Shown in pieces: positions 54,322 to 62,743 of a DNA stretch of 64,000 nucleotides. How positions within the stretch are numbered: position 1 is the first letter of the stretch; every line of letters starts with the position of its first letter. Source of the DNA: DATAEY01 sp038199035. Its GTDB lineage: Bacteria; Actinomycetota; Thermoleophilia; Solirubrobacterales; Solirubrobacteraceae. The translations under genes were made by a program, and so were the position numbers. The notes below the pieces were generated by a model. That model was not told the origin of the DNA. It worked only from the letters and a program-made list of their open reading frames with translations, and searched no databases. Location of the stretch: positions 1 through 64,000 of the forward strand of contig JBBPZM010000071.1 of assembly GCA_038199035.1 (NCBI GenBank), given 5' to 3'.

Positions 54322-55785
54322 ATGTTCAGGAGATTCTCAGGTCCGCAGGTGCACGATCTCGCCCGCAGAGGCGGGCGCGCGGATCGCCCGGCGGCCCCCC
54401 CTCCGCCCGTTCTGCGTCGTCGCCCCCCGCGTCCCGTCACCTTGATCGTCGACGACCTGCGAGTCACCGAGACCGACCACCTCTGCGAGGTGTCGGCTCG
54501 TGTGCGCCGCGCCGGCCCTGAGCAGCTGAGGCTGTGGTGGCGTTTCCCTCGCGACCTGGCGCCGGCCCGGGCCGATGGCTCGCCCTTCCTGGCCGGTGCC
54601 CTCGTGTGGTGCATGCGTCACGGGGAGGACCTGGAGGTCGACGCCCCGGTCTCGGCGCGGCTGCTGGCCCACGTCGAGGAGATCGTCGCCGTCTACCGCT
54701 CGCTCGTCCCGGCGAGGATGCGGCCGATCCGGGTCAGGGCCCAGACCGGCGCGCCCCCACCGCCCGTCCCGGTCACCGGCTGCTACTTCAGCCGCGGGGT
54801 CGATTCCTGGTACGCGATCCTGCGCGCGCTGGAGGAGGATCCCCAGTCGCCGCCTCTCACCCACCTCGTCTACTCGCCCGGGTTCCTGTCGCGCTCCGAC
54901 TCGGCCACCTCAGTGCGCGGGACGACTGACCGCAACCGGGATGCGGCCGAGCGGACCGGGCTGCGCTTCGTCGAGGTCGACTCCAACCTCAAGTGGGACT
55001 TCGGCGGGGCGCAGATCGCCAGCACCGCGCTGGCGCTGGGCTTCGAGCGCATGCTGCTGCCCTCGGGGGCGATGCACGGGGAGATCGTCCCCGCGGTCAC
55101 CCACCCGGTTCTCGATCACCGCTTCTCGACCGAGCGCACCGAGGTCGCCCACTACGGGGACGCCAGCCGGCTGGACAAGGTGGCGCGCGTCGCGCGCTCG
55201 ACCGCGGCGCTGGCGACGCTCTACGTCTGCCAGGCCGACGACCCGGCGTCGGGGCTCAACTGCGGGCGCTGCGAGAAGTGCGTGCGCACGATGATCGAGC
55301 TGCACCTCGTCGGCGCGCTCTCGCGCGCCCCGACCTTCCCGCCGCTGCTGGAGCCCGGTCGCGTGGCGGGCGTGCGACGGCGCCTAGGGCGCCGCCAGCA
55401 GTGGGTCGACGCCCTCTACGCGCTGGGCGACGATCCTCGAGACGGCGAGCTCGCGGCGGCGATCCGCCTGGTCATCGCCCACAGCGACCTGACGCGGGCG
55501 GTCGACGCGCTCGACGAGCTCGCGGCCGACCCACACCTGCGGCGGCTGCACCGGCGCCTGCCGCGCGCGGTGCGCCGAGCCCGGCGGATGGGCCGGGCGG
55601 CGACGGTCTTCGTCGACGGTTCCGCGCCGAGCGTGCTGGGAGCGATCCCGGCGCGCCTGCGCCAGCGGGCTGCGGCCAGCGCCCTGGCCAGGCGCCTGCT
55701 GGAGCGCCCGGCCCCGCTCGCCCTTCCGCGTCCGGGCGAGGTGACCGGGTCGCCGCCAGGGCCGGTCGAGGGCGCCCGGCCGTAA
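54322..55785 (+). CDS. PP-loop ATPase-like protein with variant SRGVDS motif and Cys cluster
   Basis: 487 residues from ATG 54322 (GTG 54304 possible). The N-terminal 145 residues contain a beta-rich domain. Then CYFSRGVDSWYAIL (SRGVDS at 157-162) occupies the place of the SGGxDS loop of PP-loop nucleotide-hydrolases (QueC, TtcA, GuaA classes), with Arg replacing the second residue. C303 plus CGRCEKCVRT (C314, C317, C320) forms a likely zinc site of the kind seen in QueC/ExsB proteins. The C-terminal 150 residues are Arg-rich and helical. No family I can name precisely; it may adenylate a carbonyl or carboxyl substrate. Next gene is a secreted alpha-galactosidase. Confidence 0.7.
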   Translation: MFRRFSGPQVHDLARRGGRADRPAAPPPPVLRRRPPRPVTLIVDDLRVTETDHLCEVSARVRRAGPEQLRLWWRFPRDLAPARADGSPFLAGALVWCMRHGEDLEVDAPVSARLLAHVEEIVAVYRSLVPARMRPIRVRAQTGAPPPPVPVTGCYFSRGVDSWYAILRALEEDPQSPPLTHLVYSPGFLSRSDSATSVRGTTDRNRDAAERTGLRFVEVDSNLKWDFGGAQIASTALALGFERMLLPSGAMHGEIVPAVTHPVLDHRFSTERTEVAHYGDASRLDKVARVARSTAALATLYVCQADDPASGLNCGRCEKCVRTMIELHLVGALSRAPTFPPLLEPGRVAGVRRRLGRRQQWVDALYALGDDPRDGELAAAIRLVIAHSDLTRAVDALDELAADPHLRRLHRRLPRAVRRARRMGRAATVFVDGSAPSVLGAIPARLRQRAAASALARRLLERPAPLALPRPGEVTGSPPGPVEGARP

Positions 55786-55847
55786 GCGCCGCCGGCCGAC
55801 AGGCCGGGGCCTGACGGCCGCGCGCCAGCTTCGGGGACCGGCTCGCA

Positions 55848-55865
55848 AGCGCCGAAGTCGGCGCT
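55848..55865. promoter_or_regulatory. 18-bp perfect dyad upstream of the alpha-galactosidase gene
   Basis: AGCGCCGA-ag-TCGGCGCT: two 8-bp arms exactly complementary with a 2-bp centre. It ends 12 bp before the TTG start at 55878. Candidate operator of a LacI- or similar sugar-responsive regulator; no regulator gene of that family is adjacent. Confidence 0.4.
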
Positions 55866-55877
55866 ACCTTTCAGCGC

Positions 55878-57092
55878 TTGCTCGGCAGGCCGATCAGAGC
55901 GGGCCGCTGGCCTCGCGGCAAGCTTCGAGCGGCGGGTCTGTTGGCGCGGCTCGCCGTCCTGACCTGCCTGGTCTGCGCCGTCCTCGCCGCGCCCGCGCTC
56001 GCCCTGAGCAACGGCCTGGCTCGCACGCCGCCGATGGGCTGGAACCCCTGGTATCGCTTCGGCTGCGGGGTCACCGAAGGGCTGGTGCGCCAGACGGCCG
56101 ACGCCATGGTGCGGTCGGGCATGAGGGCGGCGGGCTACCGCTACGTCAACCTCGACGACTGCTGGATGGCGCGCACGCGCAGCCGCTACGGCACGCTGCG
56201 CGCCGACCCCAAGCGCTTCCCCCACGGCATACCCGCCCTGGCCGCCTATGTGCACCGCCGGGGCCTGAAGCTCGGGATCTACGCCGCCGCCGGGAGCATG
56301 ACGTGCGCGCACTTCCCGGGCAGCCGCGGGCACCTCTACCACGACGCCCACACCTTCGCCGCCTGGCACATCGACTACGTCAAGCTCGACGGCTGCTTCA
56401 CCAGCCCGCGCGAGAAGGGCCCCTACGCCTACGGGCGGATGCGCGCCGCCCTGCGCAGCACGCGCCGCCCGATCGTCTTCTCGGTCTCGGCCTGGGGCTT
56501 CAACCGGCCGTGGCTGTGGGCGGCCTCGCGCGCCCATCTGTGGCGCACGACCCGCGACATCCGCCCCGGCTGGGCGAGCGCCATGCGGGTGGCCGACGCC
56601 AACCAGGCGCTCGCCTCCTACGCCCACCCCGGCGCCTGGAACGACCCGGACATCATGCAGGTCGGCAACCCCGGCCTGAGCCCGACGGAAGGCAGGTCGG
56701 TCATGGGCCTGTGGAGCATCATGGCCGCACCCCTGCTGGCCGGCAACGACCTGCGCCACATGTCGTGGGTCACGCGCTCGATCCTCACCAACCCCGAGGT
56801 CATCGCCGTCGACCAGGACCGCGCGGGCGTGCAGGGCCGCCGGTTCCAGTCGGCCGGCGGCCGCGAGCTGTGGATCCGCCGGCTGGCCAACGGCGACCGC
56901 GCGATCGTCCTGCTCAACCGCACCGCCGGCCGCGCGACCCTGACCGCCGACGCCCGCGCAATCGGCCTGCGCCCGGCCGGCACCTACTTCGTGCGCAACC
57001 TGTGGTCGCACCGCCTCACCACGACGGCCGGCCCGATCGCGGTCGTACTGCCGGCTCACGGGTCGGCCATGCTGCGCGTGCACGCGGGGTAG
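55878..57092 (+). CDS. Secreted alpha-galactosidase, glycoside hydrolase family 27
   Basis: 404 residues from TTG 55878. Signal peptide LARLAVLTCLVCAVLAAPALAL (cleavage near 43). Catalytic barrel: RTPPMGWNPWYRFGC, YVNLDDCWM, GLKLGIYAAAGSMTC, nucleophile YVKLDGC (Asp171), acid/base region AWNDPDIMQVG (Asp256/Asp258), and GLWSIMAAPLLAGNDL. The short C-terminal beta-sandwich ends HGSAMLRVHAG. No extra binding module. Releases terminal alpha-galactose outside the cell. Confidence 0.93.
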   Translation: MLGRPIRAGRWPRGKLRAAGLLARLAVLTCLVCAVLAAPALALSNGLARTPPMGWNPWYRFGCGVTEGLVRQTADAMVRSGMRAAGYRYVNLDDCWMARTRSRYGTLRADPKRFPHGIPALAAYVHRRGLKLGIYAAAGSMTCAHFPGSRGHLYHDAHTFAAWHIDYVKLDGCFTSPREKGPYAYGRMRAALRSTRRPIVFSVSAWGFNRPWLWAASRAHLWRTTRDIRPGWASAMRVADANQALASYAHPGAWNDPDIMQVGNPGLSPTEGRSVMGLWSIMAAPLLAGNDLRHMSWVTRSILTNPEVIAVDQDRAGVQGRRFQSAGGRELWIRRLANGDRAIVLLNRTAGRATLTADARAIGLRPAGTYFVRNLWSHRLTTTAGPIAVVLPAHGSAMLRVHAG

Positions 57093-57104
57093 CGGGCGCC
57101 GGCG

Positions 57105-57497
57105 TCAGATGTGGTACATCGGCGAGCCGGACTCCCTGGCCTCGCGCTCGACCACGTCGGCGATCGTGGTGTCGGCGAGGACGGTGCGGGCCGCGGCCGC
57201 CGCCTGGGCGAAGAGTCCCTCGGAGTCCGCGCCCACCGGGCCGTCGAGCAGCTCAACGACCTCGAGCACGGTGATGGTCGAGGGCTCGCGGGCGAAGGTG
57301 TAGCCACCGCGTACCCCGCGCTGTGAGCGCAGGACGCCGGCTCGGCGCAGCACGGCGAAGAGCTGCTCGAGGAACTGGACGGGGATGTCGCGCCGGCGGG
57401 CGAGCTCGCCGATCGGGACGGGGGCCGTGCCGCCGGTTCGCCCCAGCTCGGTGAGCGCGCTCAGTGCGTACGGGGACTTGGTGGTGATCGAGATCAA
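57105..57497 (-). CDS. Rrf2-family transcriptional regulator lacking cysteines
   Basis: 130 residues from TTG 57497, chosen for the AGGAG 8 nt upstream and the family N-terminus ISITTKSPYALSALTELG. Winged HTH: VPIGELARRRDIPVQFLEQLFAVLRRAGVL followed by RGVRGGYTFAREPSTITVLEVVELLDGPVG. The helical end lacks the three cysteines that bind the iron-sulphur cluster in IscR/NsrR, so it is a cluster-free type such as CymR-like regulators. Divergent from a VanZ gene; a palindrome lies across the shared start region. Confidence 0.88.
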   Translation of the reverse strand: MISITTKSPYALSALTELGRTGGTAPVPIGELARRRDIPVQFLEQLFAVLRRAGVLRSQRGVRGGYTFAREPSTITVLEVVELLDGPVGADSEGLFAQAAAAARTVLADTTIADVVEREARESGSPMYHI

Positions 57498-57508
57498 GCG
57501 GCGGCTCC

Positions 57509-57524
57509 TACGATTGCGATCGTA
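57509..57524. promoter_or_regulatory. Perfect palindrome at the Rrf2/VanZ divergent starts
   Basis: TACGAT-tgcg-ATCGTA, a 6-bp inverted repeat with a 4-bp centre, ends on the first base of the VanZ ATG and lies 12 bp upstream of the rrf2 TTG. A regulator dimer bound here would block both genes. Autoregulation is inferred from placement. Confidence 0.55.
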
Positions 57525-58048
57525 TGCCACTCTCCGGCGCCCCCATGCACCGTGATCGCGAGGAGCCCGTCGCTCGCCGCGTCGACTCCCCCGCCGGCCG
57601 CCTCCTTCCCCCCGTCGCGCTCATGGGGCTGATCTACGCCCTCTCGGCCCAGCCCGACCTTAACTCCGGGCTGGGCGTGGTCGACCTGGTCGGGCGCAAG
57701 GTCGTCCACATGAGCGAGTACGGCGCGCTGTGGTGGCTGTGGTGGCGCGCGCTGGGCTTCCGGCGCGCCGGCCTGGCCGCCGCCATCGCCCTGGGCTACG
57801 CCGCCACCGACGAGTACCACCAGACGTTCATCCACGGCCGCCACGGCAGCCCGGTCGACGTGACGATCGACTCGCTGGGGATCGCCGCGGCCTGGGCGCT
57901 GAGCAGGGCGCTCAGGCGCCGGCGCCGCTCACAGCCAGCCGCGCTCGGTGGCGACGAGGACGGCCTGCGCGCGGTCGACGGTGCCCATCTTGCCGTAGAC
58001 GTTGTGCAGGTGGGTGCGGACGGTGCTGGTCGAGAGGGCCAGCTCTGA
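57524..58048 (+). CDS. VanZ-like membrane protein
   Basis: 174 residues. Hydrophobic segments LLPPVALMGLIYALSAQ, HMSEYGALWWLWWRALG and AAAIALGYAATDEYHQTFI with the VanZ signature motifs (YALSAQP, HxxEYG, ATDEYHQTFIHGRxGSPxDVxID), followed by LGIAAAWALSRAL. Members are proposed to process or transport envelope precursors; some give teicoplanin tolerance. The last 40 residues (after RRRRRSQPA) overlap the end of the convergent HDOD-LuxR gene by 120 bp and are probably not conserved. Confidence 0.85.
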   Translation: MPLSGAPMHRDREEPVARRVDSPAGRLLPPVALMGLIYALSAQPDLNSGLGVVDLVGRKVVHMSEYGALWWLWWRALGFRRAGLAAAIALGYAATDEYHQTFIHGRHGSPVDVTIDSLGIAAAWALSRALRRRRRSQPAALGGDEDGLRAVDGAHLAVDVVQVGADGAGREGQL

Positions 58049-59008
58049 GGCGATCTGCTTGTAGACCTTGCCCTGGGCCAGGCGCTTGAGGACCTCGAGC
58101 TCGCGGTCGGAGAGGGGACAGGGGTCCACCGCCCGCTGGCGTGCCTTCTGGGCATGCGGCAGCTCGTACATCACCTTGCGCAGCTCGGGTGCGGGCAGCC
58201 CGATCCGCCGGGCGCTCTTGAGCAGCTCGCCCGGGGACACGACGTCGCCCTGGCCGTAGTGGGCGAGCATGTCGGCCAGGCGCACGAAGGCCGCCTCTCC
58301 GTTGCAGTCGTCGGCGTGGTGGCGCTCGATGGCCGAGGCCAGCTCGGAGGGCAGGCCCCAGCGGCGGGCCAGCACGCCGCCCACCAGGGCGTGGTCGACC
58401 CCCAGCTCCCGGCGCTCGCGGTGGATGCGCTCCTCGGGCGTCCGCGCCGCGCCGTGGACCTGCCCGGGATAGCCGGGGTAGGCGTGGAGGAGGACGAGCG
58501 TGCCGATGTCGTGGAGCAGTGCGCTGACCATCAGGCGGTCGCGGTGGTTGTAGGACAGCTCGGTGGCCAGGCGATCGGCGGCCCGCTGGCAGGCCAGGGC
58601 GTGGAGACGGAAGCGCTCGGGAGCGACGTCCCAGACCCCGCCCCGCTCGAAGAAGTCGAAGGTGCGCGTCCGGCTGGCCAGCGCGCGCACCGCCTCCGGC
58701 GACAGGACCTCGACCGCGCTGACCACGCTGTCGACCCGTCCCTCCAGCTTGCCCGGCGCCCGGTTGGCCAGCCGCAAGATGGCCACGGCCAGCGCCACGT
58801 CGGACTCCACGGCGTTGACGACGTCGCCGACCGGCACCCGCTCCTGGGTGAAGAGCCGCAGCACGCGGTTGCGCGACTCGGCCAGCGCGGGGAAGGCCTC
58901 GAGTGCCTCGAAGGCCGCGGTGAGCCGGCGGCCGTGGCCCTCGTTGTGGCGATGCGCCGTGGTGGGCGAGTCGGAGGGCTCGACGGTGGTGGCTTGGGCG
59001 GGTGACAT
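57929..59008 (-). CDS. HDOD domain-LuxR HTH fusion regulator
   Basis: 359 residues from ATG 59008. N-terminal HDOD/HD-like domain (about 28-240) with FPALAESRNRVLRLF, VVNAVESDVALAVAILRLAN, RDRLMVSALLHDIGTLVLLHAYPGYP and GGVLARRWGLPSELASAIERHH. A linker follows, then a C-terminal LuxR-type helix-turn-helix, CPLSDRELEVLKRLAQG, YKQIASELALSTSTVRTHLHNVYGKMG (about 297-345). The HDOD part keeps LLHDIG but lacks most HD-GYP catalytic residues, so it is probably a ligand or protein sensor. No receiver domain or partner kinase is visible. Confidence 0.88.
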   Translation of the reverse strand: MSPAQATTVEPSDSPTTAHRHNEGHGRRLTAAFEALEAFPALAESRNRVLRLFTQERVPVGDVVNAVESDVALAVAILRLANRAPGKLEGRVDSVVSAVEVLSPEAVRALASRTRTFDFFERGGVWDVAPERFRLHALACQRAADRLATELSYNHRDRLMVSALLHDIGTLVLLHAYPGYPGQVHGAARTPEERIHRERRELGVDHALVGGVLARRWGLPSELASAIERHHADDCNGEAAFVRLADMLAHYGQGDVVSPGELLKSARRIGLPAPELRKVMYELPHAQKARQRAVDPCPLSDRELEVLKRLAQGKVYKQIASELALSTSTVRTHLHNVYGKMGTVDRAQAVLVATERGWL

Positions 59009-59177
59009 CTTCGCGCGGGGCAGGGCGGGGTGCCCGGGCGCCGTCCACGGCGCGTCGTCGCCCCTCCTGACTACCCGACTATCGGCAGCCCTGGACGGAT
59101 GATTGAGGGCTGAGGCGGCCCGGCCCCGCCGCGGCAGCTCCCCGGCACCCAACCGCCCGCCCGGCGCGGCAGGCCCC

Positions 59178-60512
59178 TCACCGCGCCAGCGCGGCCTCGA
59201 CGCGCTCGAGCGTGCGATCGCGGCCCAGGACCTCGACGCTCTCGAAGATGCCGGGCGACACGGTCGTCCCCGCAATGGCCACCCGCAGGGGCTGGAAGAC
59301 CTCCTTGGGCTTGACGCCGTGGCGCTCGACGATCGCCCGCAGGGCGGGCTCGAGGTGCGCGGCGTCGAAGGGCTCGGCCGTCGCCAGGGCGTCACGGACC
59401 TCGGCCAGCAGCGGCCCCGCGCCCTCCGCGCCCAGCACCCGCTCACGTGCGGCGGGATCATCGGCCGGCCCGTCGTAGAGGAAGCCGGCCAGGGGCCAGA
59501 AGTCGGCCAGGGTCTGGATCTTGTCGTGGGCGATGGCCGCCCCGGCGGCCAGCCCCTGGCGCCCGGTGAACGCCTCCAGGCGCTGGGCGAGCTCGCTGGC
59601 CGCCAGCGCGCGCAAGTAGCGTCCGTTCATCCAGCGCAGCTTGCGCTCGTCGAACACCGCGGGCGAGCGCGAGACCGCCTCGAGCCGGAACAGGCGCCGC
59701 AGCTCGTCGGTCGAGAGGATCGTCTCGTCGCCGTGGCCCCAGCCCAGCAGCGCGATGTAGTTGCGCACGGCCTCGGCCAGGTAGCCCTGGTCGCGCAGCT
59801 CCTGCACCGAGGCCGCGCCGTGGCGCTTTGACAGCTTGCGCCCGTCGGGGCCGTGAAGCAGCGGCAGGTGTGCGTAGATCGGCGCCTGCGCGCCCAGCGC
59901 CTCGAAGACCAGGAGCTGCTTGGGGGTGTTCGAGAGGTGGTCCTCCCCGCGCACCACGTGGGTGATCGCGGCGTCGAGGTCGTCGATGGCGACGGCGAAG
60001 TTGTAGAGGACGGACCCGTCCGCCCGGGCGATGACCGGGTCGTCGAGGTGCCAGTTTCGAAAGGAGACCGGGCCTCGGATCACGTCCTCGAAGGAGGTGA
60101 CGCCCTCATCGGGCACGCGCAGCCGCACGGCGCCGTGGGCCTCGGCCCTGCCGCGAAAGCCCCGCTCGGCCCCGTGGCGTGCCTTCCACTCCCTGACGTC
60201 GTCGGCCGTGGCGCTCGAGCGGTAGGCGCGCCCCGACTGGAGCAGCTCGAGCAGCGCCTCGTGGTGACGGGGGGCCTGCTGGGACTGGAAGATCGGGCCC
60301 TCGTCCCAGTCGAGCTCGAGCCAGCGCAGGGCCTCGAGGATCTGCTCGATGTTCTCCGCGGTGGAGCGCTCGCGGTCGGTATCTTCGATGCGCAGCACGA
60401 GCTGGCCGGCCTCCGGCCCCCGGGCCAGCAGCCAGTTGTAGAGCGCCGTCCGGGCGCCCCCGATGTGCAGCGCGCCGGTCGGAGAAGGAGCGAAGCGAAG
60501 CCTCATGGCCAT
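59178..60512 (-). CDS. gltX: Glutamyl-tRNA synthetase
   Basis: 444 residues from ATG 60512 (ATG 60506 alternative). Class I signatures RFAPSPTGALHIGGART (HIGG 17-20) and GRKLSKRHG (KLSKR 226-230), plus GEDHLSNTPKQLL. Slightly shorter than most bacterial GluRS (about 470-490). With GatCAB in the same window and no GlnRS visible, it is likely the non-discriminating type that also charges tRNA(Gln) with Glu; inference from the pathway. Confidence 0.95.
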   Translation of the reverse strand: MAMRLRFAPSPTGALHIGGARTALYNWLLARGPEAGQLVLRIEDTDRERSTAENIEQILEALRWLELDWDEGPIFQSQQAPRHHEALLELLQSGRAYRSSATADDVREWKARHGAERGFRGRAEAHGAVRLRVPDEGVTSFEDVIRGPVSFRNWHLDDPVIARADGSVLYNFAVAIDDLDAAITHVVRGEDHLSNTPKQLLVFEALGAQAPIYAHLPLLHGPDGRKLSKRHGAASVQELRDQGYLAEAVRNYIALLGWGHGDETILSTDELRRLFRLEAVSRSPAVFDERKLRWMNGRYLRALAASELAQRLEAFTGRQGLAAGAAIAHDKIQTLADFWPLAGFLYDGPADDPAARERVLGAEGAGPLLAEVRDALATAEPFDAAHLEPALRAIVERHGVKPKEVFQPLRVAIAGTTVSPGIFESVEVLGRDRTLERVEAALAR

Positions 60513-60521
60513 GGTCAGCCG

Positions 60522-61385
60522 ATGCTAGTGGGCGCCCACGTATCCCCGGCGGGGGGCCCGGCCCGGGCGATCGAGCGCGGCGTCGAGCGCGGGGCGCGGG
60601 CGATCCAGTTCTTCAACCAGAACCCGCGCGCGTGGAGGGCGCGCGAGTACTCCGAGGAGGAGGTGGCCGCGTTCGACGAGGCGCGTGCCGCCAGCGACGT
60701 GGAGGCGACGGTGATCCACGCCGTCTACCTCATCAACTGCGCCAGCGCGGATCCCGAGATCTACGCGAAGTCGCTGAGCTCGCTGACCATCGCCCTGCGC
60801 AGCGGCGACGCCCTCGGGGCGGCCGGCGTCGTCCTCCACGCCGGCTCGGCGCTGGGTGGCTCGGTCGACGACGCCATCGCGCGGACGGGCGGCCTGATCG
60901 CCGAGGCGCTCGCCCAGTCGGAGCGCTGCCCGTTGCACCTCGAGGACACCGCCGGCGCCGGCGGCACGCTCGGGCGCTCGTTCGAGGAGCTGGCGGCCCT
61001 GATCGAGGCGGCCGGCGGCGACCGGCGCCTGGGCATGTGCCTGGACTCCTGCCACCTGCTGGCCTCGGGCTATGACATCCGCACCGCCGTCGGCCTGGAG
61101 GGGGTGCTCGCGGAGTGCGATCGGGTGGTCGGCCTCGACCGGCTGGGCTCCCTGCACGTCAACGACTCAAAGACGCCGCTGGGCTCCAACGTCGATCGCC
61201 ACGCGCCGCTGGGATCGGGAGAGCTGGGCGAGGAGGGCTGCGCCGCCTTTTTGTCCGAGCCGCGCTTCGAGGGCCTGCCGGTCATCTTCGAGGGGCCCGG
61301 GATCGAGGGCAAGGCGCCCGCCGCGGCCGACGTGGCGTGGATGATGGAGCTGGGCGAGCGCGGGCTGGCGGCGCGCGGCCTCTGA
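60522..61385 (+). CDS. nfo: Endonuclease IV (AP endonuclease)
   Basis: 287 residues from ATG 60522. Xylose-isomerase-like barrel with the zinc ligands and signatures LVGAHVSPAGGP, IQFFNQNPRAWR, VIHAVYLINCASAD, VLHAGSALGG, LEDTAGAGGTLG, GMCLDSCHLLASGYDI, LHVNDSKTPLGSNVDRHAPLG and IFEGPGIEGK. Cleaves 5' to abasic sites during base excision repair. Its start lies 9 bp from the divergent gltX start, so regulatory signals must lie within coding sequence or the message is leaderless. Confidence 0.95.
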   Translation: MLVGAHVSPAGGPARAIERGVERGARAIQFFNQNPRAWRAREYSEEEVAAFDEARAASDVEATVIHAVYLINCASADPEIYAKSLSSLTIALRSGDALGAAGVVLHAGSALGGSVDDAIARTGGLIAEALAQSERCPLHLEDTAGAGGTLGRSFEELAALIEAAGGDRRLGMCLDSCHLLASGYDIRTAVGLEGVLAECDRVVGLDRLGSLHVNDSKTPLGSNVDRHAPLGSGELGEEGCAAFLSEPRFEGLPVIFEGPGIEGKAPAAADVAWMMELGERGLAARGL

Positions 61386-61474
61386 CCCGGTTTCCCGCGC
61401 CGAGCGATCAGGCATCATGCCTCGGGCCGCAGGAGCTCTGAGAGAGCGTCAGCCCGTCCGCGCTTCGAGCGCCG

Positions 61475-62611
61475 CTACGCAGGCTCTCGCCCGGGCGACG
61501 GGGACTCGCGGCGGTTGCGCTGGTCGATCAGCTCGCTGATGATGACTTGAATCGATCCGGCGACGGGGATGGCCGCCAGGGCACCGAGGATGCCGGCGAC
61601 TTCCGCGCCCAGGATGATCGCTATCAAGACCGCGAGGGCGGAGAGCTTCAGGGCGCGTCCGTAGATGAGCGGGCGCAGGGTGTGTCCCTCGATCGTGTGG
61701 TAGAGGAGCATCAGGGCGAACACCACGACCGCCGCCACCGGGCTGACGGTGAGCGCAACCAGGCTCAGCAGCACCGTCACGACCGCCGGGCCGATGTACG
61801 GGATCAGCTCGATGATCGCCGTGAACAGCCCCAGCGGGATGGCGTAGGGCACTCCGACGATCAGCAGGATGATCGTGGCGACGACTCCGGCCAGGAAGCT
61901 CGCCAGCAGGTTGCCGGTCACGAAGCCGCTCACCGACCTGTAGACCCCGGCGCCGATGCGCTCGGTCGGGCCGCGATGACGCTCCGGGATCAGAGCGGTG
62001 ATGCGCCGGCGCCACTCCGGACCCTCGAGCAGCATGAACAGCGTCAAGAAGGCGATGACGACGAAACCGCCGAGCGTTGTGGCCACACCCTTGGCGATCC
62101 CCAGCGCCGGGGTGGCTGCCCCCGGGAGCCCACCGGAGCCAGGCTGCGATGTCGCCTTGCGCACCTGTTCGACAACGTGGTACTTGCGCTCGAGGAAGCC
62201 GAACGGCCCTCGGCCCTTGGTTAGCTCCTGCACGAGGCCCGGAAGCGCGTCGACGAAGTGCGAGATCTGGGTGACCAACGGCGGGATGAACACCAGGATC
62301 AGCAGCCCGAAGACGATCAGGGCGAGCACGTAGACCGTGGCGACCGCGAGGCCGCGGCCCAGCCGGTGACGCTGGAAGAACTCGACGGCCGGGTTCAGCG
62401 CGAGCGCCAGGAACAGCGCGATGGCGATCACCGTGAGGCCCTGCTGCGCCAAGAGGATGAACCCGAGCGCGGCCGCCACGGCCAGCACGATCGCCAGCCC
62501 GGCCAGGACCGTGCGAGGGCGAAACGTCACCACGCGCTCCTTGCCGGGTCCCGGAACGTCGCTGGGCTGACCGTCCCCAGACGGGGGCATCTTCACGGTG
62601 GGTATCGACAC
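61475..62611 (-). CDS. AI-2E family transporter (PerM/YdiK-like)
   Basis: 378 residues from GTG 62611, with AGGAAAA as ribosome site. Cytoplasmic N-terminus, then seven to eight transmembrane helices. Family motifs LFLALALNPAVEFFQRH, IIELIPYIGPAV, YHTIEGHTLRPLIYGRALKLSALAVLIAIILGAEVAGILGALAAIPVAG, and the amphipathic VTQISHFVDALPGLVQE. Exports signal molecules or ions in other bacteria; the substrate here is unknown. Confidence 0.9.
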   Translation of the reverse strand: MSIPTVKMPPSGDGQPSDVPGPGKERVVTFRPRTVLAGLAIVLAVAAALGFILLAQQGLTVIAIALFLALALNPAVEFFQRHRLGRGLAVATVYVLALIVFGLLILVFIPPLVTQISHFVDALPGLVQELTKGRGPFGFLERKYHVVEQVRKATSQPGSGGLPGAATPALGIAKGVATTLGGFVVIAFLTLFMLLEGPEWRRRITALIPERHRGPTERIGAGVYRSVSGFVTGNLLASFLAGVVATIILLIVGVPYAIPLGLFTAIIELIPYIGPAVVTVLLSLVALTVSPVAAVVVFALMLLYHTIEGHTLRPLIYGRALKLSALAVLIAIILGAEVAGILGALAAIPVAGSIQVIISELIDQRNRRESPSPGREPA

Positions 62612-62703
62612 GCGCGGTTTTTCCTTTCAGTGACGGGCGCGATCGTTCGGCACGCCGGATGTGGGGGTTACTTCCTCTTGCCGCCAGCAAGCAGTATCGC
62701 TTC

Positions 62704-62723
62704 GCTCACGCCGCGCCGTGAGC
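62704..62723. terminator. 7-bp hairpin downstream of dnaE
   Basis: GCTCACG-ccgcgc-CGTGAGC, a perfect inverted repeat, starts 21 bp after the dnaE stop in the direction of transcription. No U-tract. Plausible terminator. Confidence 0.4.
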
Positions 62724-62743
62724 TCATGCCCGAGCAGGGGCAG

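Noticed and set aside
57105..57530. ATG 57530 as the Rrf2 start
   Set aside because: It adds basic, non-conserved residues, runs through the palindrome and lacks a ribosome site; TTG 57497 has AGGAG at good spacing and the family N-terminus.
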